Positions 1 through 6,142 of a DNA stretch of 7,247 nt are shown here, one piece after another (position 1 is the stretch's first letter; each line of letters opens with the position of its first letter). Source of the stretch: Pseudomonadota bacterium (GTDB lineage: Bacteria > Myxococcota > Myxococcia > Myxococcales > Anaeromyxobacteraceae); NCBI GenBank assembly GCA_023411405.1, contig JAEYOU010000121.1, positions 1 through 7,247 of the forward strand. The letters are read 5' to 3'. The notes below the pieces were generated by a model. It worked only from the letters and a program-made list of their open reading frames with translations. It did no database searches and had not been told where the DNA came from. Position numbers and translations under genes: made by a program.

Positions 1-1
1 C

Positions 2-115
2 TCCGTGCTCGCCGAACTCGCCCTCAAGGTGCTCGCCTACAACCTGGGCCGCATCGTCGCCGCCCGGCGCTTGCGCCGCGTTCCCGTCCTGGTGGCATTC
101 TCATCAACCCTGTGA
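2..115 (+). CDS. Transposase, C-terminal fragment (IS1182/IS5-like), cut by window edge
   Basis: The frame is open from the first full codon to a TGA at 113-115 and gives 37 residues. It contains the stretch LALKVLAYNLGRIVAARRL. A helix of the form 'AL.vLAYNL.R' near the C-terminus is what I know from DDE transposases of the IS1182/IS5 type, where it follows the catalytic glutamate region. The catalytic core lies outside the window, so neither activity nor intactness can be judged. The last dozen residues (VPVLVAFSSTL) do not resemble anything I recognise and could be a natural tail or read-through into flanking DNA. It is convergent with ssb, and only 20 bases separate the two stop codons, which is little room for an insertion-sequence end. 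Family assignment rests on one short motif, so it is moderate at best; another helical protein is possible. Confidence 0.55.
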   Translation, partial: SVLAELALKVLAYNLGRIVAARRLRRVPVLVAFSSTL

Positions 116-128
116 GCCTGTCGAAGGC
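113..128. repeat. REP-like motif TGAGCCTGTCGAAGGC between transposase and ssb
   Basis: The bases TGAGCCTGTCGAAGGC overlap the transposase stop codon. They contain a small inverted repeat, GCCT-GTCGA-AGGC (116-128). From memory, the complementary form (CTTCGACAGGCTCA) recurs as an interspersed intergenic element in many GC-rich bacterial genomes. Only one copy is visible here, so repetition cannot be shown from this window. It lies just downstream of ssb and could form a weak hairpin at the end of either transcript, but no T-run follows on either strand. Confidence 0.35.
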
Positions 129-135
129 CGAGCGA

Positions 136-627
136 CTAGAACGGAATATCGTCCGGTCCGCCGCCCCCGCCCCCGCCCCCACCACCGCCGTGCGACGGCC
201 CGGAGTCGGGCTCCTCGAACCCGCCGGGCGGGCCCATGTCGTCGGGGCCGTGGCCGCCGCGACCGCCGCCGCCGGGACCACCGGGGCCGCCGGCGCCGCG
301 GCCGCCGAGGAACCGGACGGAGTCGGCGACGACCTTCACGCGGGAGCGCTCCTGCCCGCTCGTCTTGTCCTGCCACTTGTCGGTCTTGAGCCGGCCCTCG
401 ACGTAGACCTGGCGGCCCTTGGCGAGGTACTCGCCGCACTGCTCGGCCTGCTTCCCCCAGACCTCGACGTCATGCCACTCCGTCTCCTCCTTGCGCTGGC
501 CGGACTGCTTGTCCGTCCAGGAGCGGGAGGTGGCGATCCGCAGGTTGGCGACGGCCTGCCCGCCCTGCGTGTAGCGGACCTCGGGATCCTTCCCCAGGTT
601 GCCGATGAGGATGACCTTGTTCACCAT
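136..627 (-). CDS. ssb: Single-stranded DNA-binding protein SSB
   Basis: The 163-residue product coats single-stranded DNA during replication, recombination and repair, and recruits partner enzymes through its C-terminal tip. The OB fold covers about residues 1-108: it opens MVNKVILIGNLGKDPEVRY, and aromatic residues W37, W51 and W85 sit where DNA-stacking aromatics occur in the family. Residues 109-157 form a Gly/Pro-rich disordered linker ending in 11 consecutive glycines (147-157). The acidic tip DDIPF (159-163) is the canonical partner-binding peptide, so the gene is intact to its last codon. The start is supported by GGAG (636-639, minus strand) 8 bases upstream of ATG. The gene stands alone, divergent from the M13 peptidase, rather than beside rpsF/rpsR as in many bacteria. 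The leader contains a perfect 19-bp palindrome (649-667). The length is within the usual bacterial SSB range. Confidence 0.97.
   Translation of the reverse strand: MVNKVILIGNLGKDPEVRYTQGGQAVANLRIATSRSWTDKQSGQRKEETEWHDVEVWGKQAEQCGEYLAKGRQVYVEGRLKTDKWQDKTSGQERSRVKVVADSVRFLGGRGAGGPGGPGGGGRGGHGPDDMGPPGGFEEPDSGPSHGGGGGGGGGGGPDDIPF
163..180. repeat. Tandem hexamer GCCCCC x3 in the ssb glycine tail
   Basis: Three exact tandem copies of GCCCCC lie on the plus strand (163-168, 169-174, 175-180), read as GGGGGC on the ssb coding strand. Each unit encodes Gly-Gly, so gain or loss of a unit keeps the frame and changes only linker length. The coding strand thus has three five-G runs, each separated by one C, flanked by GG pairs, which could form a G-quadruplex. 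Confidence 0.85.
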
Positions 628-648
628 GGCGAGCGCTCCGTCCGTGTG

Positions 649-667
649 GCCTGCGGGACCCGCAGGC
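649..667. promoter_or_regulatory. Perfect 19-bp palindrome in the ssb leader
   Basis: GCCTGCGGG-A-CCCGCAGGC is a perfect inverted repeat with 9-bp arms around one central base. It begins 22 bases upstream of the ssb ATG and just upstream of the GGAG Shine-Dalgarno. It could be an operator for a dimeric regulator, or an mRNA hairpin (about 8 bp with a 3-base loop) affecting ssb translation. On the plus strand it is followed by GTCGTTTTC, a short T-run, so it also resembles a weak plus-strand terminator, though no recognised plus-strand gene ends here. The symmetry is directly visible; the role is inference. It does not match a LexA box that I recognise. Confidence 0.45.
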
Positions 668-686
668 GTCGTTTTCAGCAGCCGGG

Positions 687-715
687 GTTCTAGCAGGGCC
701 GTCTGACAGGTTCAC
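687..715 (-). promoter_or_regulatory. Candidate ssb promoter
   Basis: On the minus strand TAGAAC (687-692) is a plausible -10, with GTGAAC (710-715) 17 bases upstream as a weak -35 that matches TTGACA at only three positions. Transcription would start near 680, giving a leader of about 50 bases that contains the 649-667 palindrome. In DNA this GC-rich such partial matches arise easily, so it is only a candidate. Confidence 0.25.
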
Positions 716-809
716 GGGGTGCCGCGTTCCTGGGCGGCGCGGTCCCGTGAAGACCGGTGCGCCGGGTCGGACCGCCGTGCACAATCAGGGACCTGCGGCT
801 TCCCGACCC

Positions 810-813
810 GAGG
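810..813 (+). promoter_or_regulatory. Ribosome binding site deciding the M13 peptidase start
   Basis: GAGG lies 9 bases before ATG 823. The upstream in-frame ATG (757) would push the signal peptide inward by 22 residues, so this site plus the signal sequence favour the downstream start. Confidence 0.6.
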
Positions 814-822
814 CACGACCGA

Positions 823-2913
823 ATGAGAACGCGCGCGCTCCCCCTCTTGCCGGTGCTCGCCCTCGCCGGCGCGGCGTTCGCGTGTCGGGTCGGGGCGCCG
901 ATCCCGGGGTCGGCGGCGCCGGCCAGCGGCGCCGACCCCGCGGCGCTCCCCGCAGGGCTCGACCCCGGCATCCTCGACCGGAGCGTCAGCCCGTGTGACG
1001 ACTTCTACCAGTTCGCCTGCGGCGGCTGGCTCTCCCGGACGCCCATCCCGCCGGATCGCTCGACGTACTCCCGGAGCGCCTCTGCCCTCGACGACCGGAC
1101 CCTCGAGCTCCAGCGGACCATCGCCGAGGACGCGGCGGCGGGCAGGACGGATCCGCGCGATCGCCACGCGGACAAGGTGGGGGACTTCTGGGCGGCGTGC
1201 ATGGACGAGGAGGGCACGGAGGCGCGCGGCCTGCGCGAGCTCGGCGACGCGTGGGCGCGGCTCGGGCGGGTGAAGGACCTCGCCGGCCTCGCGGAGGCCG
1301 TCGGCGCGCTGCACCGGCAGGGCATCCCGGCGGCGTTCGGCGTCGACAGCGGACAGGACGCCCGGGAGGCGACGCAGATCATCGGCGTGATCTACCAGGG
1401 TGGGCTCTCGCTCCCGGACCGCGACTACTACCTGCGATCCGGTCCGCGCGACGTGGCGATCCAGGAGGCGTTCCGGGCGCACGTCGCGCGGATGCTCGCC
1501 CGCGCCGGCGCGGCGCCCGCCCGGGCGGCGGCGGACGCGATCGCGATCTACGGGCTGGAGCGCGCGCTCGCCGAGGCGCACTGGACGGTGGTCGAGACGC
1601 GCGACCCGACGCGGACCTACAACCGGCTCGACCTCGCGGGGCTGGAGCGGCTCGCGCCGCGGTTCGGCTGGCGGCGGTACCTCGCCGCCCTCGGCCATCC
1701 CGAGGTGAGGGCCTTCAGCGCGACGACCCCGCGCGCGATCGCGAAGCTGGACGCGCTCCTCGGCGAGGCGCCCCTCGAGAGCTGGCGGGCGTACCTGCGC
1801 TGGCGGCTCCTCGACGCGATGGCGGCGCAGCGCGCCCTCCCACGGGCCCTCGTGGACGAGTGGTTCGCCTTCGCGAGCGCGCACTTCAGCGGCGCGCCGG
1901 CGCCCACGCCGCGCTGGCGGCACTGCATCCAGCTCACCGGGGACGTGCTCGGCGAGGCGCTCGGGCACGGCTTCGTGCGCCGGCAGTTCGGCGCGGAGGG
2001 GAAGGTGAAGTCGCGGGAGCTCCTCGTCGACGTCGAGCGCGCGTTCGAGCGAAACCTCGAGGACCTCGGGTGGATGGACGCGCCGACCCGCCGCGCGGCG
2101 CGGGAGAAGCTCGCGCGCGTCGCGAACAAGGTCGGCTACCCGGAGCGCTGGCGCGACTACTCCGCGCTGGAGGTGGACCGGACCTCGCTCTTCCGATCGC
2201 TCCTCGCGGCCCAGGCCTTCGAGGTCGATCGCAAGCTCTCGCAGATCGGGCAGCCGCTGGACCGCGGCGAGTGGTGGCTCCCGCCGCAGAGCGTGAACGC
2301 CTACTACGACCCGGCCCGGAACGAGATGGTCTTCCCGGCCGGGATCCTGCAGCCGCCGTTCTTCACGCAGGGTGCGCCGGACGCCGTCAACTACGGCGCG
2401 ATCGGGATGATCATGGGCCACGAGCTCACCCACGGCTTCGACGACGAGGGCCGCCGGTACGACGCGGGCGGGAACCTGCGCGACTGGTGGACGCCGGCCG
2501 TGGCCGCGGAGTTCGACCGGCGGGCGACCTGCCTCGTGGACCAGTACGACGCCTACGAGGCGGTGGAGGACGTGCGGGTGAACGGCAAGCTCACGCTGGG
2601 CGAGAACATCGCCGACCTCGGGGGCGTGAAGCTCGCGCTCGCCGCGTACCACGCCCGCCGCGCCGGCCGCCCGGAGCCCGGGGTGGCGGGGTTCACGGCG
2701 GACCAGACGTTCTTCGTCGCGTTCGCGCAGTCGTGGTGCAACCTCACGCGGCCGGAGCGCGAGCGGTACTACGCGAGCATCGATCCGCACGCTCCGCCGA
2801 AGTGGCGCGTGAACGGGCCGCTCGCGAACCTGCCCGCGTTCCAGGAGGCCTTCTCCTGCCCGGCGGGGAGCCCCATGGTGCGGAGCGAGGCGCGGCGCTG
2901 CGCGCTGTGGTGA
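823..2913 (+). CDS. M13 family zinc endopeptidase (neprilysin/PepO-like), probable lipoprotein
   Basis: The 696-residue product belongs to the M13 metallopeptidases, which cut small peptides using one zinc ion inside a closed two-lobed shell. The N-terminal M13 domain opens with SPCDDFYQFACGGW, the family's usual entry sequence. The substrate-binding NAYY motif is at 492-495. The zinc site is HELTH (H533, H537, catalytic E534) with third ligand E594 in ENIAD (D598). H656 and R662, six apart as in neprilysin, fit the transition-state pair. The protein ends CALW, matching the C-x-x-W end of neprilysin, so it is full length. I chose ATG 823 because GAGG (810-813) lies 9 bases upstream and a hydrophobic signal follows at once (residues 5-20, then C21). 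The sequence before Cys is AFAC, a weak lipobox, so it could be a lipoprotein or a soluble periplasmic enzyme. An in-frame ATG at 757 would add 22 uncharacteristic residues. It converges with the PilZ gene. The physiological substrate is unknown. Confidence 0.95.
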   Translation: MRTRALPLLPVLALAGAAFACRVGAPIPGSAAPASGADPAALPAGLDPGILDRSVSPCDDFYQFACGGWLSRTPIPPDRSTYSRSASALDDRTLELQRTIAEDAAAGRTDPRDRHADKVGDFWAACMDEEGTEARGLRELGDAWARLGRVKDLAGLAEAVGALHRQGIPAAFGVDSGQDAREATQIIGVIYQGGLSLPDRDYYLRSGPRDVAIQEAFRAHVARMLARAGAAPARAAADAIAIYGLERALAEAHWTVVETRDPTRTYNRLDLAGLERLAPRFGWRRYLAALGHPEVRAFSATTPRAIAKLDALLGEAPLESWRAYLRWRLLDAMAAQRALPRALVDEWFAFASAHFSGAPAPTPRWRHCIQLTGDVLGEALGHGFVRRQFGAEGKVKSRELLVDVERAFERNLEDLGWMDAPTRRAAREKLARVANKVGYPERWRDYSALEVDRTSLFRSLLAAQAFEVDRKLSQIGQPLDRGEWWLPPQSVNAYYDPARNEMVFPAGILQPPFFTQGAPDAVNYGAIGMIMGHELTHGFDDEGRRYDAGGNLRDWWTPAVAAEFDRRATCLVDQYDAYEAVEDVRVNGKLTLGENIADLGGVKLALAAYHARRAGRPEPGVAGFTADQTFFVAFAQSWCNLTRPERERYYASIDPHAPPKWRVNGPLANLPAFQEAFSCPAGSPMVRSEARRCALW

Positions 2914-2950
2914 CCCGGCTGCGCGCGGAGCGCCCGCGTCCGACGGCGCG

Positions 2951-3436
2951 CTAGCCCTGGAGCTGCTCCAGCACCGCGTCGAACACCACGTCCTCGAGGC
3001 GCTCGGCGTCCTCCTCCTCGATCCCCGCCCACTTGAACGACACGAGGGCGCTGCCGGCCTGGGGCTTCGTCTCGATCACCCGTGCGTCGCACTGGAGCGG
3101 CGCCTCCCCCGGGAGGCGGAGCGTGACCTTCACCTCCTCGCCCGGCTTCGGCGCCTTGGCGAGCACCGCCGCGAACCCTCCGGAGGAGACGGACCGGGTG
3201 GCGATCCGCAGCGTGCCGTCGAAGAAGGCGAGGTCTGCCTGGAGCGCGCGCGCGGCCCGCAGCGTCCGCCGCGGCTGCACGCCGGGCTCGAGCGCCACGT
3301 GCTGCGCGGCGAGGAGGGCGCGCGCGAGCTCGTTGCGGGCCTCCCGGTACTCGCGGAGCGCGTCTCCCGAGAGGGTCCCCTTCCGCGCCTCGGCGTGCAC
3401 GGAGCGGAAGACCCGAAGCCAATCCGCGAAGCTCAT
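2951..3436 (-). CDS. PilZ-like domain protein with degenerate c-di-GMP motif
   Basis: The 161-residue cytoplasmic protein has two parts. Residues 1-50 are a charged helical extension (including EYREARNELARALLAAQ), as I recall from myxobacterial PilZ-like paralogs. Residues 55-150 form a beta-rich PilZ-type barrel. RxxxR is present at R56-R60 (RRTLR). The second signature, normally [D/N]xSxxG, reads S82-V-S-S-G-G87, so its first acidic/amide residue is replaced by serine. PilZ domains bind c-di-GMP through these two motifs to control motility, exopolysaccharide or development; with one motif altered, binding is uncertain. The start is supported by GAGGT (3442-3446, minus strand) 6 bases upstream of ATG. 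There is no signal peptide or membrane segment. The gene stands alone, convergent with the peptidase (37 bases between stops) and divergent from the oxidase. The family call is good; the function is unknown. Confidence 0.8.
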   Translation of the reverse strand: MSFADWLRVFRSVHAEARKGTLSGDALREYREARNELARALLAAQHVALEPGVQPRRTLRAARALQADLAFFDGTLRIATRSVSSGGFAAVLAKAPKPGEEVKVTLRLPGEAPLQCDARVIETKPQAGSALVSFKWAGIEEEDAERLEDVVFDAVLEQLQG

Positions 3437-3747
3437 GCCGGACCTCGATCGCGGCGCACCGGCCGGCCGCTGGAGGGGAGCATAACTCGTTCCATGGCCG
3501 TCCGCCGCGCCGTCCCGCCCGGCGGCTCGAGCGTCGGCGAGGTGCCCTCCGCGTCCGCCGTGGAGATCGGCTCGCCCCCGCGACGGTCCCGCGAACGGAG
3601 ATCACCGGCTGTGAACAAGGGCCGGCGCGTGCTCGCGCCCAGGCTCGCCGTGGGAGCGTGCTCCCTTCAGGTGCTCACTCGCCCGGCGCCGCGTGGCGAA
3701 GGTGCGTCGGCAGCACACCTCACCTCTGGTGAAACAGGGAGTCCGAG
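3437..3747. other. Divergent intergenic region between the PilZ gene and the multicopper oxidase
   Basis: These 311 bases carry no gene I can support. At the left end is the PilZ ribosome binding site. Around 3480-3490 is one of the few less GC-rich patches (CATAACTCGTT); on the minus strand this gives TATGCT (3479-3484), a possible -10 without a convincing -35. A small hairpin GGGAGC-GT-GCTCCC lies at 3652-3665, and a short inverted repeat TCACC-TCT-GGTGA at 3720-3732 is just before the oxidase ribosome binding site. I see no recognisable CueR, CsoR or CopY copper operator. A GTG-initiated reading frame from 3611 ends across the oxidase start codon and is listed separately. Confidence 0.6.
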
Positions 3748-3751
3748 ATGA
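3611..3751 (+). other. Possible short leader ORF overlapping the oxidase start
   Basis: A frame starting at GTG 3611 encodes 46 residues and ends in a TGA (3749-3751) that overlaps the oxidase ATG as ATGA, the arrangement typical of translational coupling. GGAG (3597-3600) lies 10 bases before the GTG, slightly far. The peptide begins MNKGRRVLAPRLAVGACSLQ (GTG read as Met) and resembles nothing I know. Third-position GC is high in the first half and falls in the second, and the same frame is open further upstream over the PilZ gene. Chance is the more likely explanation. Confidence 0.15.
3652..3665. repeat. Short inverted repeat upstream of the oxidase
   Basis: GGGAGC-GT-GCTCCC is a perfect inverted repeat with 6-bp arms, about 85 bases before the oxidase ATG. 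It is followed by TTCAG rather than a T-run. It could be an operator half-site pair or a leader hairpin, but an inverted repeat this short is expected by chance in such GC-rich DNA. Confidence 0.25.
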
Positions 3752-5982
3752 ACGCGACTGTCCAGCGGCTCCGCGCCCGTCGCGGTGCGTGGGCCGCCTT
3801 GCACGCCCTCCTCGTCGTCGCGCCGGCCCTGGTGGCGGCGAGCCCCCCCATCGCACGGACGCCGCTCCCCGGCGCCGCCATCCCGCAGTTCCAGGAGCCG
3901 CTCCCCACGTTCGTGGGGGCCCGCGTCCGCGGCACGGAGCTCACGGTCCGCATGCAGGAGTTCCAGCAGAAGGTCCTCCCTGACGCGCTCTACGCCGGCC
4001 TGCCCGCGCCGTTCGACGCCGGGACGTTCGTGTGGGGCTACGCCGTCGGCGGCCGCCCCGCCCACTACCCGGGCTACACGGTCGAGGCGCGCCGCTTCGT
4101 CCCCACGAAGGTGAAGTACGTGAACGCGCTGGTCGGCGCGGGCGGAGGGCCGCCCTTCCTGCAGCAGTACCTCCCGGTCGATCAGACCCTCCACTGGGCG
4201 GATCCGCTCGGGCTCGGCTGCTTCGCCGCGCACCTCGACGTGGCGAGCTGCTTCCTCGGATATCGGGGGCCGGTCCCCGCGGTGACGCACCTCCACGGCG
4301 GCGAGGTGCCCTCGGCCTTCGACGGCGGCCCGGACCAGTGGTTCACGCCGGACGGGCGGCGCGGCGACGGGTACCGGACGCTGTTCCCCACCGCAGAGAA
4401 CGCCGCGGTGTACCGGTACCCGAACACCCAGGAGGCGGCCACGCTCTGGTTCCACGACCACGCGCTGGGGGCGACCCGGCTGAACGTGTACGGAGGACTC
4501 GCGGCCTTCTACCTCCTCCGCGATCTCTGGGACACCGGCCGCGCCGACAACCCGGCGCGCCTCCCCGCGGGCGCGCAGGAGATCGAGCTCGCGATCCAGG
4601 ACCGCCGGTTCGACGTCCATGGGAAGCTCCTCTATCCAGTCGAGCCGACGAACCCCGAGGTGCATCCGTCCTGGTCGCCGGAGTTCTTCGGCGACACCAT
4701 CGTGGTGAACGGCGAGACCTGGCCGTATCTCGAGGTGGAACCGCGCCGCTACCGCTTCCGGATCCTGAACGGGTCGAACGCGCGCTGGTACCGCCTGATG
4801 CTGGAGGACGCGTCGGGCGCGCCGGGGCCCGTGATCTGGCAGCTCGGGACGGACGGGGGCCTGCTGGACGCGCCCGCGCCGATCGCGCCGCCGGCGCGGC
4901 TGACCCTCGGTCCCGGCGAGCGCGCCGACGTGCTCGTGGACTTCGCGCAGGTCCCGCCGGGCGCGGTGCTCACGCTCGTGAACGACGCGCCGGCTCCGTT
5001 CCCGGACGGTGACCCGGTCGACCCGGCCACGACCGGCCGCATCCTGCAGCTCCGGCGCGTCGGGGTGCGCTCCGCGATCGACACGACGTGCGACCCGGCA
5101 CTCGGGACGCCGTGGGAGCAGGTCCGCGCCGCCGCCGCCCGGCCGCAGGCCTCGGACGCGAAGAGGGGAGACGGCGGAGACGCGTCGAAGAAGCCTCGCG
5201 CCTGCCTCCTGCGCCCGCTCCTCCCGATGGTGCGCCTGGCCGGGTTCGACGGAGAGGTCGCGCGCGGGGTCGAGGTCAGCACTCGGCGGCAGCTCGTGCT
5301 GAACGAGGTGATGGGGCCGGGCGGCCCGCTCGAGGTCCTCCTCAACAACACGCTCTGGTCCGGGCTCCGGCAGAGCAGCGTCCACGCCGGCTCGCCGGAG
5401 CCCGTCCCCGGGACCTCGCCGCTCGGGGGCGCGTGGCTCGCGGAGCTCCCGCGCGTCGGCTCGACCGAGGTCTGGGAGCTCGTGAACCTGACGGGTGACG
5501 CGCACCCGATCCACCTGCACCTCGTCCAGTTCCAGCTCCTCGGCCGGCAAGCCTTCGACGCGGGGGCGTACACAGCACGCTGGGAGAGCGAGTTCCCGGA
5601 CGGCGCGTTCGCGCCGGGCGACGGTCCCCCGAACCCGTACGGCGTCCCGAGTGCAGACGGCGCCGTGGGAGGCAACCCGGCGGTGGGCCCGTTCCTGGTG
5701 GGCGGCACGGTCCCCCCCGACGACGGCGAGGCCGGCTGGAAGGACACGATCCAGGCGCCCCCCGGAATGATCACGCGGATCGCGGTCCGGTTCGCGCCGC
5801 AGAGCCTTCCCGTCTCCTGGGTGCGGCCGGGCGTGAACTTCTATCCGTTCGATCCCGCCCACGTCGATCCCGTCCGGCGGGACCGCTCCGGCGCGCCGGG
5901 CGGCCCGGGATACGTCTGGCACTGCCACATCCTCGAGCACGAGGACAACGAGATGATGCGGCCCTACGCAGTGGTGCGTTGA
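3748..5982 (+). CDS. CotA/bilirubin-oxidase-type multicopper oxidase, exported
   Basis: The 744-residue enzyme should oxidise a phenolic, bilirubin-like or metal substrate at a type 1 copper and pass electrons to a trinuclear cluster that reduces O2 to water. All copper motifs are present: HLHGG (H181, H183), WFHDHALGATR (H236, H238), HPIHLH (H586, H589, H591) and WHCHILEHEDNEMM (H725, C726, H727, H731) with M736 as axial ligand. These match CotA and bilirubin-oxidase relatives rather than CueO. An arginine-rich N-terminus and a hydrophobic stretch (about 14-31, ending VAAS) form a signal peptide. AGGGAG (3736-3741) lies 6 bases before ATG and fixes the start. It is longer than B. subtilis CotA (about 510 residues). 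Extra length lies in a Lys/Asp-containing linker near 465-485 and in loops at about 600-660 and 695-720 of domain 3. Cysteines C158, C168, C448 and C486 are candidates for disulfides. No Met-rich cuprous-oxidase segment is seen. The substrate cannot be told from sequence. Confidence 0.95.
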   Translation: MNATVQRLRARRGAWAALHALLVVAPALVAASPPIARTPLPGAAIPQFQEPLPTFVGARVRGTELTVRMQEFQQKVLPDALYAGLPAPFDAGTFVWGYAVGGRPAHYPGYTVEARRFVPTKVKYVNALVGAGGGPPFLQQYLPVDQTLHWADPLGLGCFAAHLDVASCFLGYRGPVPAVTHLHGGEVPSAFDGGPDQWFTPDGRRGDGYRTLFPTAENAAVYRYPNTQEAATLWFHDHALGATRLNVYGGLAAFYLLRDLWDTGRADNPARLPAGAQEIELAIQDRRFDVHGKLLYPVEPTNPEVHPSWSPEFFGDTIVVNGETWPYLEVEPRRYRFRILNGSNARWYRLMLEDASGAPGPVIWQLGTDGGLLDAPAPIAPPARLTLGPGERADVLVDFAQVPPGAVLTLVNDAPAPFPDGDPVDPATTGRILQLRRVGVRSAIDTTCDPALGTPWEQVRAAAARPQASDAKRGDGGDASKKPRACLLRPLLPMVRLAGFDGEVARGVEVSTRRQLVLNEVMGPGGPLEVLLNNTLWSGLRQSSVHAGSPEPVPGTSPLGGAWLAELPRVGSTEVWELVNLTGDAHPIHLHLVQFQLLGRQAFDAGAYTARWESEFPDGAFAPGDGPPNPYGVPSADGAVGGNPAVGPFLVGGTVPPDDGEAGWKDTIQAPPGMITRIAVRFAPQSLPVSWVRPGVNFYPFDPAHVDPVRRDRSGAPGGPGYVWHCHILEHEDNEMMRPYAVVR

Positions 5983-5996
5983 CGGCCGCGAGGCCC

Positions 5997-6017
5997 GCGC
6001 GCCCGGCCCGGGCGCGC
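5997..6017. terminator. Terminator-like hairpin after the multicopper oxidase
   Basis: A perfect palindrome with 10-bp arms (GCGCGCCCGG and its complement) around one base begins 14 bases after the oxidase stop. It can extend outward: GCCC (5993-5996) pairs with GGGC (6019-6022) across a single bulged A (6018). This gives a very stable, all-G/C stem at the expected place for a 3' hairpin. No T-run follows, so it is not a classical intrinsic terminator; GC-rich genomes often have such stems, which may act with Rho or protect the 3' end. It argues against co-transcription of the oxidase and the lipoprotein. Confidence 0.5.
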
Positions 6018-6043
6018 AGGGCTCGCACGCGCGCCGAAACCCC

Positions 6044-6072
6044 ACGACGTCGCCGCGGCGAGCCGCTAGAGT
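6044..6072 (+). promoter_or_regulatory. Weak candidate promoter for the Cys-rich lipoprotein
   Basis: TAGAGT (6067-6072) could be a -10, and ACGACG (6044-6049), 17 bases upstream, a poor -35 matching three positions. It lies between the oxidase hairpin and the lipoprotein gene, where an independent promoter is expected. The match is too weak to trust without transcript data. Confidence 0.2.
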
Positions 6073-6142
6073 ACGGCCTCCCCTGTTCACGCGGAGGGCG
6101 GGTACTCACCGTGCACCTCGCCTGCCGCCCGGAGACGATGCC

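Noticed and set aside
112..693. Plus-strand open frame across ssb
   Set aside because: It is the complement of a confident SSB gene; the Ala/Leu/Asp-rich product is not recognisable.
712..2790. A long open frame on the minus strand (about 690 codons) opposite the M13 peptidase
   Set aside because: Its Arg/Pro/Val/Glu-rich product has no recognisable domain, whereas the plus strand encodes a complete M13 enzyme. Long antisense frames are expected in DNA with nearly all G/C third positions.
2914..2950. Bidirectional terminator between the peptidase and PilZ genes
   Set aside because: The 37 bases are GC-rich with only weak, ambiguous pairing (GCGCG/CGCGC fragments) and no T-run on either strand.
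3693..3710. Possible sigma-54 promoter (TGGCGAAGGTGC...) before the oxidase
   Set aside because: The GG and GC elements are 8 bases apart rather than 10, and the -24 block does not match.
3720..3732. TCACC-TCT-GGTGA as a copper-responsive operator
   Set aside because: Arms are only 5 bp and do not match CueR, CsoR or CopY sites I know; it also runs up to the ribosome binding site.
3299..3751. Plus-strand frame running from inside the PilZ gene to the oxidase start, as a full gene
   Set aside because: It overlaps the PilZ coding region on the other strand and has no homology signal. Only its last 46 codons were kept, as a low-confidence leader candidate.
3667..6090. A very long minus-strand open frame (about 800 codons) opposite the multicopper oxidase
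   Set aside because: The product is low-complexity, with many Arg, Val and Glu, and has no motif; the plus frame carries every copper ligand. Treated as a composition shadow.
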